Positions 46,215 through 52,207 of a stretch of DNA of 52,207 bases are shown here, in pieces. The stretch comes from Pseudomonas fluorescens. Lineage in GTDB: Bacteria; Pseudomonadota; Gammaproteobacteria; Pseudomonadales; Pseudomonadaceae. The notes under the pieces are model-generated. The model was not told the origin of the DNA and did no database searches. It worked only from the letters and a program-made list of their open reading frames with translations. Both the position numbers and the translations under genes were made by a program. Numbering within the stretch: the first letter of the stretch is position 1; each line of letters opens with the position of its first letter. The stretch spans positions 1 through 52,207 of the forward strand of contig NZ_VCNJ01000069.1 of NCBI RefSeq assembly GCF_005938625.1, written 5' to 3'.

Positions 46215-46481
46215 TCAACCGCCATCCGTATCAATATCCGCATCCGTCTCCTCCCCCGGCTTCGCCCGATCCGGTTGCGGTTTAAAGCCCGGGCTGAACT
46301 CATTGTCGTTATCCGTATGCTGGTTCTTCTGATCCACCGCCGGATCCGCACTCTGCGCCTGACCATCCTCGCCCTGCTGCTGCGTAGGCGCCGCTTGCCC
46401 CGGTACCTGCGGGTCAATCGCTGGATCGTTGCGGTTAATCGGTTCGCCAGATTGACTCTGCTGATGCTTTTGCTCGTTCAT
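46215..46481 (-). CDS. 88-residue Gln/Asp/Pro-rich, probably disordered protein
   Basis: This protein starts MNEQKHQQSQSGEPINR and is rich in Gln, Asp, Pro and Asn, with almost no large hydrophobic residues until FSPGFKPQPDR near the end. It is predicted to be disordered. The ATG at 46481 has a GAGGTGG ribosome site; the 25 extra upstream codons were dropped. No family was recognised. It resembles the acidic protein at 44596-44760 in size and make-up. Confidence 0.65.
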   Translation of the reverse strand: MNEQKHQQSQSGEPINRNDPAIDPQVPGQAAPTQQQGEDGQAQSADPAVDQKNQHTDNDNEFSPGFKPQPDRAKPGEETDADIDTDGG

Positions 46482-46730
46482 GACCACCTCGCTCGTCAAA
46501 TCAAGCCCGACGCAAATCAGTCGGGCCTTGAAGATTCGAAGCCTGCCCCGCGCCATCGTTCAAAACATCGCCGCTTGCGGCCACGCCGACTAGAGTTACC
46601 GGGACGTTCCTTGCGCCAGATGAAAAATATACGTGCATGAACGAACAACTATTTCGAACGGCAAATGTCGATCACTTCGCGGCGATCACTTTTCACGATC
46701 GCCCCCAATTCGCGACGGAGCAACAGGCAC

Positions 46731-47582
46731 ATGGCAGCACTGCAGAACAGCACACTCGATGCGATGAAAAACAAACAAGCACAACTGCTGGGCGAATGGA
46801 TCAACGGCCTGCAAGCCAGCGGTGCCACCCGCAATCTGAAGGATCACGATGTTCAGCAGCAAACCTCGGAGTTCCTGCAACTGGTGGTCAGTGGTGTCGA
46901 GAACGACAACGGCACCAACATCGCCGCGCCGGGCTGGGAAGCCACCCGCCAGTTCCTCGAAAAGCTTTCCCACAGCCGCGCCCTGCTCGGCCAGGATTCG
47001 CAACAGACCGCCAGTTTCATCTTCGCCCTCAAAGGCCCGCTGTTTAACCTGCTCCAGGCCCATTACAAAGACCAGCCTGCACTGCTCGCCGAACAGCTCT
47101 GGGAAGTCTCCGAACTGCTCGACGCGTTCGGCATGCACACCATCCGCACCTTCCAGAAATCCCGCGAAGCGGTGATCAAGCGTCAGCAGGAAGAACTGCT
47201 GGAGCTGTCGACCCCCGTGGTCAAGCTGTGGGACGGCGTACTGGCGCTGCCGATGATCGGCACCCTCGATTCGCAGCGCACGCAAGTGGTGATGGAATCG
47301 CTGCTGCAACGCATCGTCGACACCGGTTCGGAAATTGCCATCATCGACATCACCGGCGTGCCGACCGTCGACACATTGGTCGCGCAACACCTGCTGAAAA
47401 CCGTGACCGCGATCCGCCTGATGGGCGCCGACTGCATCATCAGCGGTGTGCGTCCGCAAATTGCCCAGACCATCGTCCACCTCGGCCTCGACCTGCAAGG
47501 CGTGGTCACCAAAGCCAATCTGGCGGATGCGTTGAAACTGGCCCTGACCCGTCTGGGTGTCAGCCTCGTCAAGACGGTTTAA
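46731..47582 (+). CDS. rsbR: RsbR-like stressosome protein (helical N-terminus plus STAS domain)
   Basis: This 283-residue protein is RsbR-like. Residues 1-150 form a helical, sensor-like domain (about 1-150) without recognised globin or PAS signature. Residues 160-278 form a STAS domain (STPVVKLWDGVLALPMIGTLDS, then IIDITGVPTVDTLVA). The likely phospho-sites by position are S181 (in LDSQRT) and T215 (in VDTLV), matching T171 and T205 of the Bacillus protein. The ATG at 46731 follows GGAGCAACAGGCAC; an earlier in-frame ATG lacks a site. It is the first gene of a six-gene module, and rsbS follows after 2 bases. Confidence 0.85.
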   Translation: MAALQNSTLDAMKNKQAQLLGEWINGLQASGATRNLKDHDVQQQTSEFLQLVVSGVENDNGTNIAAPGWEATRQFLEKLSHSRALLGQDSQQTASFIFALKGPLFNLLQAHYKDQPALLAEQLWEVSELLDAFGMHTIRTFQKSREAVIKRQQEELLELSTPVVKLWDGVLALPMIGTLDSQRTQVVMESLLQRIVDTGSEIAIIDITGVPTVDTLVAQHLLKTVTAIRLMGADCIISGVRPQIAQTIVHLGLDLQGVVTKANLADALKLALTRLGVSLVKTV

Positions 47583-47584
47583 AC

Positions 47585-47947
47585 ATGGAACGTATCCCGA
47601 TTCTTCAGATGGGCAAGTTCCTGCTGGTGACCATTCAGGTCGACATGCATGACCAACTCGCCCTCACCTTGCAGGACGACTTGTCCGAGCGCATCAGCAA
47701 GACCTCGGCGCGGGGCGTGCTGATCGATATCTCGGCGCTGGACATGGTCGACTCATTCATTGGCCGGATGATCAGCACGATCTCCGGCCTGTCGAAAATC
47801 ATGGACGCCGAAACCATGCTGGTCGGCATGCAGCCGGCCGTGGCGATCACCCTGGTCGAACTCGGCCTGACCCTGCCCGGTGTCAGCACGGCATTGAACG
47901 TCGAGCGCGGGATGAAGCTGCTGCAGGAACGAGTAGACCGGCAATGA
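47585..47947 (+). CDS. rsbS: RsbS-like STAS-domain antagonist
   Basis: This 120-residue single STAS domain matches RsbS. It opens with MERIPILQMGKFLLVTIQVDMHD and has the core GVLIDISALDMVDSFIGRM. The predicted phospho-serine is S57 in VDSF (S59 in the Bacillus protein). In known systems RsbS and RsbR form the stressosome shell and hold RsbT until phosphorylated. The stop overlaps the next start by four bases. Confidence 0.9.
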   Translation: MERIPILQMGKFLLVTIQVDMHDQLALTLQDDLSERISKTSARGVLIDISALDMVDSFIGRMISTISGLSKIMDAETMLVGMQPAVAITLVELGLTLPGVSTALNVERGMKLLQERVDRQ

Positions 47948-48348
47948 CCGTACGCAGCAGCGGTACTCAACCCATCCATATCGAGCAGGATGTCGTGCTC
48001 GCGCGCCAGACCGCACGCAAACTGGCTACCGAATGCGGGATGCGCCTGATCGACCTGACCAAAATGGTCACCGCTGTCAGCGAACTGGCGCGTAACACCA
48101 TGGTTTACGGTGGCGGCGGCGACATGGACTGGCAGATCCTCGATGAAGATCACAAAGTCGGCCTGCGCCTGACCTTCCGCGACGAAGGCCCGGGCATCGC
48201 CGACATCAAGCTGGCGATGACCGATGGCTGGACGTCCGGCAGCGGCATGGGGCTGGGGCTGACCGGCGCTAAACGCTTGGTCGAAGAGTTCGAACTGGAC
48301 ACCGAGCCCGGCAAAGGCACGCGCATAACGATCACCCGATGGACATGA
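47944..48348 (+). CDS. rsbT: RsbT-like switch kinase
   Basis: This 134-residue serine/threonine kinase has a GHKL ATP-binding fold. N-box E47 and N51 are in SELARNTMVYG; G1 is DEGPGIAD (80-87); the glycine-rich lid is GSGMGLGLTGAKRL (99-112). RsbT phosphorylates RsbS and RsbR and, when released, activates a downstream partner. It overlaps rsbS at ATGA and the next gene as well. Confidence 0.9.
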   Translation: MTVRSSGTQPIHIEQDVVLARQTARKLATECGMRLIDLTKMVTAVSELARNTMVYGGGGDMDWQILDEDHKVGLRLTFRDEGPGIADIKLAMTDGWTSGSGMGLGLTGAKRLVEEFELDTEPGKGTRITITRWT

Positions 48349-49355
48349 ATATCGTCGGGTCGCTGACCCAGGTTCTGTTGATCGAGGACAGCAGTCAGAT
48401 CGGTCATGCCCGACGCACCGCGCAGCAACTCGCTGAACAGCATGGCTTTGATGAGCGCGATGCCGGGCGTGTCGCCCTGGTTGCCACGGAATTGGCCAGT
48501 AACGTGCTCAAGCACGCCACGCACGGTGCACTGCATCTGCGGGTATTACCTCGGCCTGCGGGTTTCGGTATCGAAATGCTCGCGGTCGATCGTGCACTGG
48601 GCTTTGATCTGCAGGCCTGCATGGCCGACGGATTTTCCACCGGTGGCACACAAGGTATCGGCCTCGGTGCAGTTTCGCGGCAGACCGAGGTATTTGACGT
48701 CTATGCCGACGCCCGTGGCGCGGTACTGTTGGCGCGTCTTTACCCGCGCACCGACCGCGATCCGGATATCCGTTATGGCGTCAGCCAGCACTCGTTGCAC
48801 AACGATCCGGCGTGCGGTGACGTTTGGCACCTGAAGTATGAAGGCGCCAGCATCAGCGCCTTGGTGATCGATGGCCTCGGGCATGGCGAGGAAGCCGAAC
48901 GCGCCGGTCGCGAGGGGGCGAGAGCCTTTGCCCTGACGCCATTTGCCGACCCGGTGATGCTGATGGAGGACATGCACAGGGACATGATCGGCACCCGCGG
49001 TGGCGCGGTCGCGTTTACTCAGTTCGACGGCAGGCGCGACAGCCTCACCTTTGCCGGCGTCGGCAACATCGGCGCCAGCCTGATCAACGCCGACAAGTCC
49101 CGCGGACTGGCCTCGCACCCGGGTATCGTCGGCGTGCAATACCGGAAAGCCAGACCCTTTGACTATGCTCACGTGAACGGACATCTATTGATCATGTACA
49201 GCGACGGCTTGCAGTCCCGTTGGAATCTTCAAGACTACCCCGGTCTGGTGCACCGCCACCCCGCCGTGATAGCCAGCGTCCTGCACCGCGACTTCTGTCG
49301 CGGGCGCGACGATGTAACGGTGCTGGTCGTTGCCCTGGAGGCCGCCCATGGCTGA
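48339..49355 (+). CDS. rsbX: RsbX/RsbU-like protein: ATPase-like plus SpoIIE phosphatase domain
   Basis: This 338-residue protein fuses an anti-sigma-type ATPase-like domain (N-terminal ~135 residues: ALVATELASNVLKHATHG, GTQGIGLGAVSRQTEV) to a PP2C/SpoIIE-like phosphatase domain (C-terminal 190: SALVIDGLGHGEEAERAG, ending RGRDDVTVLVVALE). The acidic residues for metal binding lie in VIDGLGHG and GRDDVT. In other stressosome operons such a phosphatase resets RsbS/RsbR. The start may be 48339 or 48345 (ATGA overlap with rsbT); the choice adds two residues. The kinase gene overlaps by 8 bases. Confidence 0.82.
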   Translation: MDMNIVGSLTQVLLIEDSSQIGHARRTAQQLAEQHGFDERDAGRVALVATELASNVLKHATHGALHLRVLPRPAGFGIEMLAVDRALGFDLQACMADGFSTGGTQGIGLGAVSRQTEVFDVYADARGAVLLARLYPRTDRDPDIRYGVSQHSLHNDPACGDVWHLKYEGASISALVIDGLGHGEEAERAGREGARAFALTPFADPVMLMEDMHRDMIGTRGGAVAFTQFDGRRDSLTFAGVGNIGASLINADKSRGLASHPGIVGVQYRKARPFDYAHVNGHLLIMYSDGLQSRWNLQDYPGLVHRHPAVIASVLHRDFCRGRDDVTVLVVALEAAHG

Positions 49356-50223
49356 GTCACCGATTTTGAGCAACGCCGAACAGGCCGCGCTCATCGCGCA
49401 GTTGCAGAGCGAAACAGTGGCTTTGCGCGAAGAGCTCGACGAAACCAATCAGGGCGTGCTGGCGCTGTATGCCGAACTTGACGAACAAGCTGAAGAATTG
49501 CGCCAGGCCTCGGATCTGAAAAGTCGCTTTCTGTCCTACATGAGCCACGAATTCCGCACGCCACTGGGCTCGATTCTCAGCATCAACAGCCTGCTCGCCG
49601 ACGAGCTCGACGGCCCGCTCAGCCCTGAACAACACAAGCAGGTAGCGTTCGTCAGCACCGCTGCCCGCGAGTTGAGCGACATGGTCGATGACCTGCTCGA
49701 TCTGGCGAAGATCGAGGCCGGACGCATCACCATTTCCCCGGCGTGGTTCGACATGTTCGACCTGTTCTCGGCGCTGCGCGGGATGTTCCGGCCGATCGTC
49801 GACGCCTCCGCCGTTGATCTGATTTTCGAAGAGCCGGTCGGTTTGCCACGCCTGTACACCGACGACAAGAAACTCGCGCAGATCCTGCGCAACTTCATTT
49901 CCAACTCGCTGAAGTTCACCACCCGTGGCGAAGTGCGGGTTTCCGCGCGGCTCGAAGGTGCGGACAAGGTGCGCTTTGCCGTCAGCGACACCGGAATAGG
50001 TATCGCTGCCGAGCTGCATGGCGCATTGTTCGAGGACTTTTCCCAGGTCGACTCGCCGCTGCAGAAACGTCTGCGCGGCACCGGGCTGGGCCTGTCACTG
50101 TGCAAACGCTTCGCGGCCCTGCTCGGCGGTGAAGTCGGGCTGGAAAGCACGCCGGGGGTCGGTTCGACCTTCTTCGTGATCATTCCACTGGCGATCGCTC
50201 TGGAGAACGTCGATGAAACGTGA
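49348..50223 (+). CDS. Sensor histidine kinase without membrane domain
   Basis: This 291-residue kinase starts with a coiled-coil-like region (about residues 10-58), then HisKA with H67 in MSHEFRTPLGS, then HATPase_c (NFISNSLKFTTRGEV, DTGIGIAAELHG, GTGLGLSLCKRF, GGEVGLEST). It has no membrane span and no visible input domain, so it is cytoplasmic and probably takes its signal from the stressosome-like proteins. The ATG at 49348 overlaps the preceding stop by 8 bases; the ORF overlaps the next start by 11 bases. Confidence 0.9.
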   Translation: MAESPILSNAEQAALIAQLQSETVALREELDETNQGVLALYAELDEQAEELRQASDLKSRFLSYMSHEFRTPLGSILSINSLLADELDGPLSPEQHKQVAFVSTAARELSDMVDDLLDLAKIEAGRITISPAWFDMFDLFSALRGMFRPIVDASAVDLIFEEPVGLPRLYTDDKKLAQILRNFISNSLKFTTRGEVRVSARLEGADKVRFAVSDTGIGIAAELHGALFEDFSQVDSPLQKRLRGTGLGLSLCKRFAALLGGEVGLESTPGVGSTFFVIIPLAIALENVDET

Positions 50224-52156
50224 CATCCGCCTGTTGATCGTCGACGACAACGTCGCCACCCGCTACGCCTTGCGTCGACGGCTGGAGCGCCACGGTTACG
50301 AAGTCCTTGAGGCCGGTACCGGCGGCGAGGGGCTGGCGCTGATCGACAGCGAAGCGCTCGATGCGTTGATTCTCGACGTCAATCTGCCAGACATGAGCGG
50401 TTTCGACATTGTGCGGATTCTGCGCGCGGACAGCCGCACCGCCCTGCTGCCAGTGATCCATGTCTCCGCTGCATCGATCCAGACCGGCGACATCATCACC
50501 GGCCTCGACGCGGGCGCCGATGCGTACCTGATTCACCCGGTCGATCCGGACGTGTTGCTGGCGACCCTGCGCACGTTGCTACGGGTGCGCGACACGGAAA
50601 ATGCCCTGCGGGAAAGTGAAGCGCGATTCCGCGAGATTTTCGTCAATGTTTCCGCGCCGATCGCGGTGCTCGATGCCAGCCTCAAGGTGCATGAGTGCAA
50701 CCATGCCTTCGCACAGCTTATTCTGGACAATCAGGACCCGCAAATCCTGCGTGAATGTTTCGCCGAGGAGCAGAGCGCCATCCTCAATGAACTGCGCCTG
50801 CGTCTGGTCGATGGCGAGCGCTGGAAAGGCACGCTGAACATGCGCGTGCAGGGCGAGATTCGCGAAACCGAATGGCAGATTTCCCCATACCGCACGCCCG
50901 AACTGAGCCTGGTGTTCGTTGAGGACGTCACCGAACATCGCCATCGCGAGCGCTCGCATCTGGCGCGCCTGGACGACACCACCACACAACTGGCCAAAGA
51001 GGTCGCCGAGCGTGTGCGCGCCGAGGCGCAGTTGCTGCAAGTGCAGAAGATGGACGCACTGGGCAAACTCACCGGCGGTATCGCCCACGACTTCAACAAC
51101 CTGCTGACCGGGATCATCACCAGCCTGGAGCTGATCCAGAAACGCATGCTCGATGGGCGTCTCGACAAGGTGCAGTTTTACAGCGAAGCCGCGCTGAATT
51201 CGGCGATGAGTGCCGCCTCGCTTACCCATCGCCTGCTGGCCTTTGCCCGTCAGCAGCCGCTGGATACGCGGCCGGTGGACATCAATGAACACGTACGCTC
51301 GCTGGAAGAGTTGCTGGTGCGCACCATCGGTGAACGGATCAGCCTCAAGCTTGAATTGACCAGCAAACCGGCGATCGCGCTGGTCGACCCGGTGCAACTG
51401 GAAAGTGCGGTGTTGAACCTGGTGATCAACGCCCGTGATGCCCTGCCGGCGGGCGGCAATATCTGGGTCAACACCTACGCAGCGTACTCCCACGGCGATC
51501 CGAATCTGGCCGATGGCGCTTACGTGGCGTTGTCGGTGCGTGACGACGGCACCGGGATCGAGCACAACGTCATCGACAAGGTTTTCGATCCGTTTTTCAC
51601 TACCAAACCATTGGGCCAAGGCACCGGGCTGGGGTTGTCGACGATCTATGGCTTTGCCCGCCAGTCGGGTGGCGATGCGCACATTCGCAGCGTCGCCCGA
51701 CGCGGTACCGAAGTGACAATCATGTTGCCGGCCACTACCGACCCGACAGGCGCCGACATCCCCGCGCCAGTGGTCGATCCGCAAGGTACCGGCGAGCATC
51801 TACTGATTGTCGAGGACATGCCGTCGGTGCGCATGTTTGTCACTGAAGTGCTGGAAGACGCCGGTTATCGCTGTACCCAGGCGGCGGATATCGAAACGGC
51901 GCTGGAGCGCCTGCAGAATGATCCGTCGATCAACCTGCTGCTGACCGATGTTGGCCTGCCGCGCATGAGCGGTCGTGAATTGGCGGATGTGGCGCGGGGC
52001 TGGCGTGAGGGCTTGCCGATCCTGTTCATGACCGGGTATGCGGAAACGGCGATCAACCGTCAGGTGTTTCTGGGCAGCGGCATGGACATGCTGGTCAAGC
52101 CGTTTCAGATCAGCGAGCTGCTGGACAAGGTCCGCCGCACGCTCGACGGCGCCTGA
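50213..52156 (+). CDS. Hybrid histidine kinase: REC-PAS-HisKA-HATPase-REC
   Basis: This 647-residue protein has an N-terminal receiver (phospho-acceptor D55 in LILDVNLPD), a PAS domain (about 130-245), HisKA (GGIAHDFNNLL, about 295-305), HATPase_c (NLVINARDALP, DDGTGIEH, GTGLGLSTIYGF), and a C-terminal receiver (LLTDVGLPRMSG, MLVKPFQ). In the first receiver the conserved Lys-Pro is His-Pro (H108-P109), while the second keeps Lys. It is cytoplasmic. It overlaps the upstream kinase gene by 11 bases and closes the six-gene module. Only 51 bases remain after its stop, with the start of a TGTAGGAG-type repeat. Confidence 0.92.
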   Translation: MKRDIRLLIVDDNVATRYALRRRLERHGYEVLEAGTGGEGLALIDSEALDALILDVNLPDMSGFDIVRILRADSRTALLPVIHVSAASIQTGDIITGLDAGADAYLIHPVDPDVLLATLRTLLRVRDTENALRESEARFREIFVNVSAPIAVLDASLKVHECNHAFAQLILDNQDPQILRECFAEEQSAILNELRLRLVDGERWKGTLNMRVQGEIRETEWQISPYRTPELSLVFVEDVTEHRHRERSHLARLDDTTTQLAKEVAERVRAEAQLLQVQKMDALGKLTGGIAHDFNNLLTGIITSLELIQKRMLDGRLDKVQFYSEAALNSAMSAASLTHRLLAFARQQPLDTRPVDINEHVRSLEELLVRTIGERISLKLELTSKPAIALVDPVQLESAVLNLVINARDALPAGGNIWVNTYAAYSHGDPNLADGAYVALSVRDDGTGIEHNVIDKVFDPFFTTKPLGQGTGLGLSTIYGFARQSGGDAHIRSVARRGTEVTIMLPATTDPTGADIPAPVVDPQGTGEHLLIVEDMPSVRMFVTEVLEDAGYRCTQAADIETALERLQNDPSINLLLTDVGLPRMSGRELADVARGWREGLPILFMTGYAETAINRQVFLGSGMDMLVKPFQISELLDKVRRTLDGA

Positions 52157-52207
52157 CCACAGCTTCGCAGGGATTAATGTCGAACACAGATCCAATGTAG
52201 GAGTGAG

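Overview
The window looks like chromosome of a fluorescent pseudomonad (Pseudomonas fluorescens group; inference). The DNA is GC-rich and gaps carry typical Pseudomonas REP-type palindromes (GTGGGAGCGAGCTTGCTCGC, TGTAGGAGCTGC and GTGGGAGCTGGCTTGCCAGCGATGG classes). Most genes are recognisable pseudomonad families. No rRNA, tRNA, CRISPR array, insertion sequence or prophage was seen.

Layout. 1-2800: an intergenic repeat, then a cobalamin riboswitch with its own terminator, leading the vitamin B12 set cbtB-cbtA-cobE-cobM. 2900-7110: nfuA, an acyltransferase and the cis/trans fatty acid isomerase cti, all on the minus strand. 7262-10972: metH, a B12-dependent enzyme. 11200-15240: a DUF2970 membrane protein, an orphan periplasmic binding protein, a 37-residue membrane ORF, then cysI and its DUF934 partner. 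15245-20125: a very large LRR protein with an effector-type NEL (E3 ubiquitin ligase) C-terminus whose expected catalytic cysteine is missing. 20317-22631: sohB, a histidine phosphatase and an SCP2 protein. 22837-24783: one AT-rich KAP-type P-loop NTPase, clearly unlike its neighbours. 24787-30301: a yejABEF peptide ABC transporter. 30527-39000: two TonB-dependent receptors, a RES/Xre toxin-antitoxin pair between them, and FecR/FecI-type surface signalling. 39296-44462: an orphan HoxX-like protein, a LysR regulator, a hydroxylase-SRPBCC fusion coupled to an SMP-30-like protein. 44596-46481: four small proteins (two acidic and disordered, one YdcH-like, one exported DUF4142). 46731-52156: a six-gene RsbR-RsbS-RsbT-RsbX-like partner-switching module followed by a histidine kinase and a REC-PAS-kinase-REC hybrid.

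How they fit together. The B12 genes, their riboswitch and metH form a cobalamin acquisition/use theme. The TonB receptor with an N-terminal signalling domain sits directly behind its anti-sigma and sigma genes. The last 5.4 kb is a tightly overlapped phosphorylation circuit of stressosome type, with no obvious sigma factor target inside the window.

Most interesting items: the AT-rich lone KAP NTPase (possible defence gene), the NEL protein lacking its canonical Cys, matching Shine-Dalgarno hairpins with CsrA/RsmA-like motifs before both TonB receptors, the HoxX homologue without hydrogenase genes, the stressosome-like operon, and a two-copy MITE-like repeat.
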